From the NCBI GenBank assembly GCA_018894105.1, contig CM032128.1, positions 30,837,299 through 30,901,298 on the forward strand: 64,000 nt of DNA. The letters run 5' to 3'. The notes beneath the pieces are model-generated. The model searched no databases. It saw nothing but the letters and a program-made list of their open reading frames with translations, and was not told the origin of the DNA. Shown piece by piece: positions 52,244-62,225 of the stretch. The position numbers and the translations under genes were made by a program. Each line of letters begins with the position of its first letter. The stretch's first letter is position 1. The stretch comes from Jacaranda mimosifolia (Eukaryota; Streptophyta; Magnoliopsida; Lamiales; Bignoniaceae).

Positions 52244-52349
52244 CTGAAAAAATTATTCGTGAAATGCTTGGAAAACTTGATGAGAGATACTTGCGATTTG
52301 GATGTACTTTTATTAATCAAGTTATATTTGGACTCCACCACTTTATATA
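52244..52349 (-). promoter_or_regulatory. Predicted Helitron gene promoter and first leader exon
   Basis: On the minus strand, TATATAAA (52349-52342) is followed about 30 bases later by a probable start near 52312, then a donor CAG|GTAAGT ending the exon at 52244. The same arrangement (TGTATAAAG, then CAG|GTAAGTAAAAACAAC) is conserved in Helitron B at 23690-23584. Conservation of TATA and donor in two copies supports, but does not prove, a spliced 5' leader for RepHel. Confidence 0.4.
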
Positions 52350-52691
52350 TGTATATGCATATAAGATCTAAACATCTATAACATTATCTCATCAATGATA
52401 TGAAAAGATAATATTAATTTCGATTCATCAACTGAAAACTCAAAAAAGAAATCATTTATCTAATGAAGTTTTTTCTTTTCAAATATAATACATTCATATC
52501 AGTTAAAGATAAGTAAGAATAAATATATTTAAAAATAAAATAAATAATATCAAATTTAATGACCAACAATTAATGAAAAATTTTAAACTTAATTAAAAAA
52601 TTCAAAATTCTAAGAATTTGTCACTTGGCCAAAATTGCAATCAAAATTGAGTAATTGTGAGTCCCACACCGTTGTGCTATATATAATAGTA

Positions 52692-55264
52692 CTAGCATTA
52701 TCCTCGTGTTGTGCACGGATTCTTTAAAATTACTATATGTTAACATAATGATTGAATTATAAATATAACTAAAATGATAATATAAAAAATAAAAATATAG
52801 CAAAAGTATCAAGTAATTAGTAAAAATAAATTTAAAATTTAGTTTTTAAAAGTTTGCAACATATAAAGACATCTCATATACATTATGTCATAAAAAATAA
52901 ATTTCAAAATTATTTAGTGAGAAGTTAAAAAAATTTAAAACATCCAAAAATAAAAAATCTATGAATATGATTATGTATTTTATTAAAAAAAATATATATT
53001 ATGCAATAAAAAGCCTGCAGATATTTGTATTAAAAAATAAAAATATATGAAAATAATATAGAACACAAGATTGATGGCTTGAAAGTTGTTTGAAAAAATT
53101 TAAAATTATAATACTTTAAGATTATTTTAGACTTAAAAGAGGATGAGTATATATTAAATTAAAACTTAAAATATAAAGAATTAGATAATATATTAGTTGC
53201 CAAGGATTTGAAAAATCTTATTCAATTTTAGTTTTTGATTAAAATTAAAATCAATTAAGTCAAGAGAAAACTATTATAGTAAAGATAAAAATATATATAT
53301 ATAATAATTACAAAGTTATAATCGATATTAGTATATAAGTTCATAGAAATATTTTAATTTGACTCATAACTTAGTTATCGAATAATTAAGTGAAGAAAAA
53401 ATTAGGTATTAGAAATGCAAAAAGCTAAAATCATAGTAAATTAATAAAATAATTATAAGCTCAAAATTAATTTTAAATAGGAATTAGTGATAAGATATGA
53501 GGATGAAATTAGAATGTAAAATAAAATATAAAAAAAATAAATTATTATGTTCATCCTCAATTCTTTTGTATGAATATAATTGAATTTTCATATTATATTT
53601 CACAAATAGCAGAAAAAAATGAATAACAAAAAGAGTTGTTAACCTTTCAAACAATCAAAATTTAAAAATAAAATAAAATAATACATTGATAGACTAACTA
53701 ATGTCTAGAAATATAAACTTAAAAAGTTAATAGGTGCATTTTCTATTGAAATAACCATCTCATAATTTTTTTTAAATATATCAAAATTGATATAAGAATA
53801 TATATTGATGTAATATATTAAATTTTTAAAAATAGTTCGAATTATACATATTTATACATACATAATTACAAATATATGAATATAAAATTAAATTAAATGA
53901 CATACTTCTAAAATTATAAATATTAAAAAAGTGAAATAAATTTTAAAAATATTAAAACAGAAAAATAGATCTCATCCTATAAAACTATAAATTTAGATGA
54001 GCAAAAAAAAAAAAAAAAGTGAATTGAAAAATAAATTACAAAATTTAACAATAAATTAATAACTTGATTCAAAAAATGAGTAAAAGGATGCTAAATGTAT
54101 AATAATTTAAATAAAATAAAACTTAAATGACAAAATTTACCAATAATTAAGGAGAAAAATGTAACTAATAAAAATAAAGTTAAATTAAAAATATTAAGCG
54201 CAATTAATAAATCTCATAATAAATGAATTGATAACATAAACTAAGTAGTAACAAAAAAGATATATAAATTTACAACTTTAATAGCAATAAAAGCTAAATG
54301 ATAGACTTTATTTAGGTTGAAAAGAAAATTATAGCATTAAAATCCAAAAATCTCTTCCATCATATAATATACCTAAAATAAATAAATAAAAAAGAAAATA
54401 AAATAAAAAATTTGAACAATAAAATCAAATAAACAATAAACACTTTGAATAATGAACTAAGGATGCATACAAAGAGATAGAAGGGAAAAAAATGCTAGAA
54501 GATAATGAGGACACATAAAATAGAGTGAAAAAATGCTTGAACATGAGAATATTAATGAAATCACTTTTGAAAGAATTTATATATAGTAGTATAGATATAA
54601 ATTAGTTATTAAAGATAAGAGAAAATCATAAAAGACTTATCAAACTATAGAGTTCAAATGATCAAGATTTTGTAGATAAAATGCAATTATTTTTTGAGAT
54701 CAGAGATAAATAAAGAATATTGTTCTAATCAAGAAAATGATTTCAAAAAATTAGATATTTTAAAAAGGAATAAATAATATCAAATTTAATAACTAAAAAT
54801 TAATTTTTAAATTTAATTGAAAACTCAAAATTCTAATAATTTAAAATTTGGTCAAAATTGCACAATTGTGGGTTCTATACCATTGTGCTATATATAATAG
54901 TATAGATAGATATGCATAGAAGAGTTTTAACATATCTAAATATCTATAACATTATCTCATCAATGATATGAAAGAGATAATATCAATTTCAATTCATTAA
55001 CTGAAAACTCAAAAAAGAAATCATTTATCTAATGAGGATTTTTCTTTTCAAATATAATACATCCTTATTAGTTAGAAATAAATAAGAATAAATATCTTTA
55101 AAAATGAAATAAATAATATCAAATTTAATAACCAACAATTAATGAAAATTTTTGAATTTAATTAAAAAACTCAAAATTCTAAGAATTTGCCACTTGGCCA
55201 AAATTGCAATCAAAATTAAGTAATTGTGGATCTCACACCATTGTGCTATATATAATAGTATAGA
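52692..55264 (-). mobile_element. Chimeric non-autonomous Helitron, copy 4, innermost member of the stack
   Basis: The 3' end is plus strand CTAGCATTATCCTCGTG at 52692. An inner 5' end lies near 54906 (AATAGTATAGATAGATATGC), and the outer family-I 5' end ...AATAGTATAGA at 55264. It sits in the 5' terminus of the autonomous element, leaving TAGA units at 55265-55268 and 55269-55272. No coding sequence. Confidence 0.8.
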
Positions 55265-55272
55265 TAGATAGA

Positions 55273-56924
55273 TACGTAAATTGCATTTAAAAAGTTGTGA
55301 TGCCTATCTAATTGATACAATATTTAAAGCTTAACAATTATTTTGCAAATTTCAATTTGAAAGTTCTATTTTGAATGTTTTGAGTTTTTTTTTTTTTTTT
55401 TTTAAAAATATAGACTATCAAATTTCAGATAATCTAATATTGTTAAAATTAATTTAACATAATTTAATTGACAAGAAAATTCAATAGCAGATTTTTGAGT
55501 ATTTTTTTTGAAAATATCAGTATTACAAATATCTTTTTTAAAAACAAAATTCCCAAACATATTTCTCTTTTCATTAGGATTGCAGTTTTACGAAACCTAA
55601 ACCTTACAGGAACAACAATATTTGTAATAATAAGAAGACTGATACAGTAATATTGTTAGTTGGGACTTTTTAGGGTTCTAATCTATCGTTTTTATCTACT
55701 ATCATAGAGGTATTTTGCTATCATTAATTTACAACTAAGTGAATATTTACTTTAGGATAAATTTATTTTAAAAATAAATAAAATTTAATCAAAAAACTTA
55801 ATATTTATATTGTTCTCTTTGAAATTCCTAAACATCATTTGTTCAAAATTTTATTATTCTAAAAATACCCTTTATTTAAAATAAAAAATTTGAATATATA
55901 AAAAATAATTTAATCAATTTTATATATTATCTATAAATAAAATAAACAAAAAATTAAAAACAAAATTACAAAAACAAAACAAAAGAAGAAGAATCTTTTT
56001 CTTCTCCCAAACCACACCCCAAGCCTCCCCCTCCACCCGCCTAGCCAGTGAGGCCCCAAGTCCCATCTTGCTCCTTCCTTGGCTGTAGTCGGGCTTACCA
56101 TGGCTAGCGGCCAGCCCGGCAACAGCGGATACGGCCGCCGGATTTTGACCGGTGGGTGGGAACCATGGGGTATGTATCTATATATGTATGTGTGTATTTT
56201 TATTTTTATTTTTTTGGAAAAAAGTGGATATAGATTTATGTATGTGTGTGTCTAATACACACATATATATACACATAAATATTTATTATATTTTGAATAC
56301 ATGTTTGAACGAGGATTGTTGTGTTATTTAATTTTATATTTTAATTGATTTTTTAAATTAAAATAAATAAGAATTAATTTTTTTTTGTTAATTTTAAGAA
56401 TAATTCATCAATTCGTAATGGTAAGTCTTAGAATTACTATAATTTAGTTGATTAATAGATAGATACTAAAATATAAGTAAAAAAAAATTATCATAAAATA
56501 TGGAAGAGATTAAATAAAATTATGTATTAAATAAATAATTAAATAAATAAAGAAAAACTATTAGGGGTATTTGATCTTAAAAGAATAATTATTTAAATTT
56601 TATTTTATTTTATTCGTTGAAATAAAAGAACACTTGACATAATACATAGTAAATGCATGATATTAATAAAATAAATAGAATAGGATTATAGAAAATCTGG
56701 TTAGAAGTGGTAGAAGTCTACAAGAAGACAAAAAATGGCGGTGGAAATAGCAACCAAACGGAGTCGTATTTGGGTGGTACATTACCGCCTTACGATCCCT
56801 ATTTATTGCCAGAAAAAGGTCAAATGTGTCTGTTAAAAGTTAATCCCAGTTCGCGCCCTTCGAAAATAATACCAATTTGCTCTCCGTTCTCGAGTCTGAG
56901 GTTTTTGTTTCTACAGCACCGGCC
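55273..56924. other. Intergenic DNA upstream of SLU7, with a GC-rich block
   Basis: AT-rich apart from 55985-56165, a C-rich then GGCCGCCGG-rich block similar in character to the core of MULE-1. Possible facing ends (AAATACCCTTTATTTAAAAT near 55864 and AGGGGTATTTGATCTTAA near 56563) suggest a decayed TIR element, but no duplication was found. The SLU7 promoter and leader occupy the last 100-200 bases; no clear TATA box is seen there. Confidence 0.4.
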
Positions 56925-59900
56925 ATGGCGACTGCTTCAGGTAATGTCTCCCCTCCCGGCAAGCAGTATTATCGTCGTAATTCGTTACACTCCCTAGTAT
57001 TTTTATCTTAACAGAGATTTATAGTACTCCTCTTGTTTTCTTTTTCTTGCATACCAGAGGATATTCGTTACTCCCCCGAGTCATTGTTTTGATATTTTTT
57101 TTGAAAGGACGGTTTAGAACGTGATTCTGTTAGGGTTTTGTTATTCATTACTCTGATCGTGTTGATTCCGTTGTCGTTCGGTTATTCTTCAGTTGAATTT
57201 CGGAATAGTGTGTTTGTTATCATTTTTTTGGCTATTGTGATTGTGTCCGAAGTTTTTATTTGAGGTGCATTAATATCGAAATTTTTGTGGGTTGGGGAAT
57301 GGCAGTGGCGTTTAAATCCAGGGAGGACCATAGGAAGCAGCTTGAATTAGAAGAGGCGCGGAAGGCAGGGCTTGCACCTGCCGAGGTGGATGAGGATGGA
57401 AAGGAAATCAATCCTCACATTCCACAGTATATGTCTTCCGCGCCATGGTATTTAAATGCAGAGAAACCGGTAGGCCACAATAAATGTATTTTCTCAGTTT
57501 TATACTCATTGTTAAACCTGGAGATATATTTTCAATGATCTACCTTTGTTTATTTTTTCAGAGTTTGAAACATCAAAGGAAGTGGAAATCTGATCCAAAG
57601 TATACCAAGTCCTGGTATGACAGAGGCGCAAAGACTTTTCAAGCCGAGAAGTACAGAAAGGGTGCTTGTGAAAAGTATGTGCAATTCTCTCAATCTATTT
57701 TGTGTTTGGATATGTCAATTATATTTTGTTTTCAAATTTTGGAATTCTAATGTCTTACTTTTAAGCAACATACTGTGGGATGTGTGTCTAACTCTAGTGT
57801 TCCCTCTTCCTACCATCTTCAATTCTTGGGTTATTAATGGAGTATATTATCTTTACATGATGGTGATTGGCCAGAAAAGCATGCATTTAGAAAATATTGT
57901 TTGGTTGTATTTCTTCATGGTATAAGTTGAAGGTTATTGTTCCAGAAATGAACTTCTTTATGTGCTTGCTACAGCTGCGGAGCTATGACACATGATAAGA
58001 AATCATGTGTGGAAAGGCCACGCAGACATGGAACTAAGTGGACTGGGAAGAATATTGCCCCTGATGAGAAGATTGAAACATTCGAGTTGGACTACGATGG
58101 CAAGAGGGACCGTTGGAACGGGTATGACGCAGCATCTTATAAATATGTTGTTCAGAGATATGAAGTGAGGGATGAAGCAAGAAACAAATATTTGAAGGAG
58201 CAACAGCTCAAGAAGTTGGAGGAGAAAAATAGCAGTCAAAATAAGGAAGATGGGGTTAGTGATGATGAAGATAATGATTATACTCTTAAAGTTGATGAGG
58301 CCAAGGTTGATGAGAGCAAGCAAATGGAATTTGCGAAGGTTGAAAAGCGTGTGCGCACTACTGGTGGTGGTAGCACTGGAACTGTTAGGTGTGTTAACAG
58401 TTGCTTAAAATCTCTTTCTTGTCTGCTTTCCCAAACTAAAAACATCTGAAAATATTTATTATTGGATTATGAGCTTGTGGATGTAGGATCTAAGAAATTT
58501 ATTTCCTCCTGTAGTTCTCTTACACGATTGATAATTCCAATTGTATTCATATTGATGTTCTTTGTTGACCAGGAACTTGCGTATTCGAGAGGATACTGCA
58601 AAATATCTTCTGAACCTTGACGTCAATTCTGCCCACTATGATCCCAAGACCCGTTCTATGCGTGAGGATCCTCTTCCAGATATGGATCCAAATGAGAAGT
58701 TTTATGCTGTAAGTATACTTGCTGTCCCTGTAGTAATCTCTGTTTACCATTCTGATATATATATCTGTGATACCGGTTTACTGTTCTTGCATTATGTCTA
58801 TATTGTACCTTACTAATGTGGTATTAACAAAATTCTAGGGAGATAATTTGAATAGAGTGAGTGGTCAAGCATTGGAGTTCAAGCAACTGAATATTCATGC
58901 TTGGGAAGCATTTGAAAAAGGTCATGATGTTCATATGCAAGCAGCTCCATCACAAGCTGAATTGCTTCATAGAAATTTCAAGATCAACAAGGAGAAGTTG
59001 AAGTCTCAAAATAAAGACACAATCATGGAGAGGTATGGCAATGCTGCTGCTGAAGAAGTACTTCCAGGGGAACTTTTACTTGGTCAAAGTGAGAGAGAGG
59101 TTGAATATGATCGAGCTGGTAGAATCATAAAAGGCCAGGTATGAGTAATGACCTTTTCTCGTCTTTTGTCAGACAGCCGAACCATTTTACTGTTGCTCTG
59201 TGTTTGTGTATGCTAATGGAGATCAGAAAGTGCTGTTGGGAGTTCTTGAATTTTATATTATGCTTTATCATGGTTATGTTCAGTGATTTGGGTGGTTTTG
59301 CATGCCTCCATTTTAGTATGCTTTGCAGCACCTTTCTTTTTTTGATTTCTCTTCCCCCCCCCCCCTCCTTTTGGTTGCTTGGGTGGAGGGTGGTTGGTCA
59401 CCTGGTTTTACTTCAATTGATTTTAATTGGTCTGAATTTGAAACCAAGTTCCATATTATTGTGGACAGATGGCTTATTTGTTTAAGTTCTGTGAAAACCA
59501 TTTTTCCATGTTGACTGTCATCGTACAATTGAGAACATGATTGAACTTATGTGTAGAAACCCTTTGTGCTACGGTAATATTTAGGCAAAAAAAATCCTCT
59601 AGTGGTAGAACTTCAACGAGAAGTCTAACCTGTTGAGGACTTGATCTTTGCAGGAGATTTCTCTTCCAAGGAGCAAGTATGAAGAAGATGTCTATATCAA
59701 CAACCATACAAGTGTTTGGGGTTCATGGTGGAAGGATCATCAATGGGGTTACAAATGCTGCCAACAGACAGTTAGAAACAGCTATTGTACTGGTGCTGCT
59801 GGTATTGAAGCTGCTGAAGCTGCAGTAGATCTTATGAAAGCTAATATTGCTCGTAAAGAGGCTAGTGAAGGTAAGGATTGCCCTTGAGTATGTATCTACC

Positions 59901-61145
59901 TGGAGAAAGTTATGATTTTAGCGATTGAAACTAATCATTTAAATTGTTAACTATGCATATTCTAGTAGCTTCTGCTTACAAGCTATATGGCATTCATCAA
60001 TATTTTCAAGCATTAAACATTTGACAAGAATTGAGGGCCATCTTTATTTCACGAGAGACTACTTGGGTCTTTATAATGGCAAGATCCCAACAATATAGGA
60101 GAAGATAGTGTTTTATTAATGGACAAAGATATACATTAAATAAGGAAGAATTGTTCTGGATGACATTTTTCTTGGTGTTTTTGTGTGTCTGATTCACTGT
60201 TGGCATAGATTAATGGAAAGGAAAAATTTGAAAGCAAATAGAAAACGATTGGTTAAGTTTGTATTTTTAGTTGAGAAACACGGGTGTATATGCGGAGCTG
60301 GTAGTGTTGCATTTATGTTTTCGTATTATAACTGTAGTTGCATGTGCATCATTTTATATTGGGTGTTGTGTTGCAAAATTAACATTCTCACATTCGCTTG
60401 GTATCTAAAATTATATTTTGAAATCAGAGGTGCCTACACCGACGGAGGAGAAAAGACTAGCAACTTGGGGATCCGAAGTGCCCGATGATTTAGTTCTAGA
60501 CCAGAAAAAACTGGCTGAGGCACTTCAGAAGGTAATTCTTCTAATCTACTTGTTGAGTGGGTGCTCTGATCTCTTTGTGAATTTTGGTCTTAGTTGAGGC
60601 ATGCCTTGATGCCTATATCTTTAGGGATTAAATTATGATTAGATGAAAGCCTAGTTTGTTAACTACTATTGATCACAATTGCACCAAAGCCACCACCAGG
60701 CTTGGGGTTAAAGTGAAGGAGGATTTTGCAATTATAGTTTACATATTTCCTCCATCTTTTGGTTGCTCAAGTTTGTTTTTTCTTGGCCCCTCTGAAGTAT
60801 TGCATATCTCCTTCAAATGGTGTAAAATGTTGCCTGCATCTTTCTTGTTGATTGAATTTTTTTGTGGATGATTTGGAAGGATGCTAAAAGTTGGTCTTCT
60901 TGCATTTCTTATTAGAAGGAGGAAAGGAGGAGGGAAGAGAGGGATGAAAGGAAACGCAAATACAATGTGAAGTGGAACGACGAGGTATTTTTATTTTGTG
61001 CATAATCTGCTTGCTTTGAGTTGTAAGTTCGCTTTGTCAGACTCTTGACAGACCTTTTTATTAACAGGTCACACCTGAAGACATGGAAGCGTACAGACTA
61101 AAGAGGATCCATCATGATGATCCTATGAAGGAGCTCTTGCACTGA
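56925..61145 (+). CDS. SLU7: Pre-mRNA-splicing factor SLU7, complete, ten exons
   Basis: SLU7 acts in the second catalytic step of splicing, helping choose the 3' splice site in the spliceosome. Exons: 56925-56940, 57306-57469, 57562-57674, 57975-58388, 58573-58708, 58839-59138, 59654-59870, 60428-60531, 60916-60984, 61068-61145. All introns are GT/AG and total coding length is 1611 bases (536 residues), close to the roughly 535 of Arabidopsis SLU7. Start ATGGCGACTGCTTCAG makes a 16-base first exon joining to [20 protein letters not shown]. The CCHC zinc knuckle [14 protein letters not shown] spans the exon 3/4 junction. Other conserved blocks: [52 protein letters not shown]. The end is ...[12 protein letters not shown] lysine/glutamate-rich region with DDEDNDYT lies in the middle. 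No lesions. Confidence 0.96.
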
Positions 61146-61635
61146 TTGTGGATAAGTTTTTTATACTTGGTGATGGCCCAAGAACAATTCTGAAACTGCA
61201 GACTTGGTCATGGCCCACGCAATACTAGTATTATTGTGGAGCCCTCTCATTTGCAACGCTGACTGCTAGTGTTGAAGATTTGGTATGTAAGGACTGTTGT
61301 TGCACTGCAACGCATTGGACAAGAATACATCATGTGCGCGCAAGAAATTAGTGTCCAATGGGCACACTCTTTGTAAAAATATAGAGAAGTTGGACCCCTG
61401 TGGAGTTCAAAATTGTTATGTTTTATCTGAAATTCAAAAAGCTCTGCAATGTTCTTGCAATTTTGCAGTAGTTTGCTTATGAAGAGAACACACTGTTCCA
61501 TTCCTAAACCCCCTAGTCTAGATTGAATGATATGTAACAAATGTTGAACGCATGTTTGTTCTACTCTTGGAAGCAACTGCTGATATTGATTTTGTGCATA
61601 CAATTTAAATGCCTTGAAAGTTCTGTGAAAGTTCA
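61146..61635. other. Convergent 3' region between SLU7 and the DUF761 gene
   Basis: About 490 bases hold both 3' UTRs. No independent gene is supported. Confidence 0.5.
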
Positions 61636-62139
61636 CTACAAACGACGAGCCAGCATTTCCTGATGGTGCATCTGAGCCCGGAACCTGGCTATGAACTCCT
61701 CGGCCCTTTCATTAATTCCTTGCGTTTGTGGTGATGTTAACACCAAGGACTCCCACATGTCGTCTGCTGCATTTGATTTTTGATCATTCAATGCTCTTGA
61801 TGAACATGGTTTATCCATGTTGGCTGCAAGTGGTGGATACTGGTGCTCTATAACCCTGGAAACGGGTGCTATAAACAGCTGATCAACATAGACCACAGGA
61901 GTTTTCTTTTGGCGATGAATCAAAATTTGATGGGGCTTAGGCTTGAGCTTGAATTTCTTGGGCTGAATTGAAAGGGATGGCCAGCCGGGTTTCTTGGCAG
62001 TTTTGTAGGACTGAGTTTTGGGTTTTTTGATTGTCTTTGACCTGTTGAGTTTGTGTAATAATTTGATCTGCAGTTTGTTTGTGAATGCCTTCCATACCTT
62101 TCTGGGGGGCAGAAGTCTCCTCAAGTTCAAGCAAGACAT
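61636..62139 (-). CDS. DUF761 (cotton-fibre-expressed-like) protein, 167 residues, intronless
   Basis: Complete frame starting MSCLNLRRLLPPRKVWKAFT, a basic N-terminus typical of short plant DUF761 proteins (leucine-rich, LLPPRKAW-type opening). A lysine/proline-rich stretch follows (about residues 33-75), then an acidic-neutral linker, and the C-terminal DUF761 motif NERAEEFIARFRAQMHHQEM ending LARRL. Length is normal for the small subclass. Molecular function of the family is unknown; members are often stress- or defence-responsive. An overlapping longer-looking frame at 61937-62254 is a shadow. No disruption is seen. Confidence 0.85.
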   Translation of the reverse strand: MSCLNLRRLLPPRKVWKAFTNKLQIKLLHKLNRSKTIKKPKTQSYKTAKKPGWPSLSIQPKKFKLKPKPHQILIHRQKKTPVVYVDQLFIAPVSRVIEHQYPPLAANMDKPCSSRALNDQKSNAADDMWESLVLTSPQTQGINERAEEFIARFRAQMHHQEMLARRL

Positions 62140-62225
62140 CAGAGAAGAGAGGGAGGGAAGAAGGGGAGATGAAATGTACTGATATCAGTGTTGTGGATAA
62201 GTGCATGAGATGTCTGTTTATAGTG
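62140..62225 (-). promoter_or_regulatory. TATA box and leader of the DUF761 gene
   Basis: The minus strand carries CTATAAACAG at about 62223-62214, giving a predicted start near 62185-62190 and a leader of about 50 bases before the ATG at 62139. Confidence 0.5.

Larger units (their letters stand above)
24039..52691 (-). mobile_element. Autonomous-type Helitron (decayed), RepHel + RPA, with many nested insertions
   Basis: The 3' terminus on the minus strand reads CCGTGCATAGCACGGGGTAC then ATGCTAG: a hairpin followed by CTAG, typical of plant Helitrons. The 5' end on the minus strand begins TACTATTATATATAGCAC at 52691, with its leading TCTA displaced to 55265-55268. Gene order in transcription direction is TATA box and 5' leader (about 52.3 kb), short exon modules, RepHel (33.4-26.8 kb), RPA-like gene (26.6-24.6 kb). 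Nested inside are MULE-1, TIR elements at 33.8-36.9 kb, plus-strand Helitrons at 37.3-38.2 and 39.2-43.0 kb, two copies of the chimeric Helitron and MULE-2. Boundaries rest on terminal motifs; that the whole span was once one element is inferred from shared strand and termini. Confidence 0.6.

Noticed and set aside
56707..56997. 96-residue frame overlapping the SLU7 start
   Set aside because: It runs through the SLU7 leader, first exon and intron in a different frame; the SLU7 exon structure explains the region.
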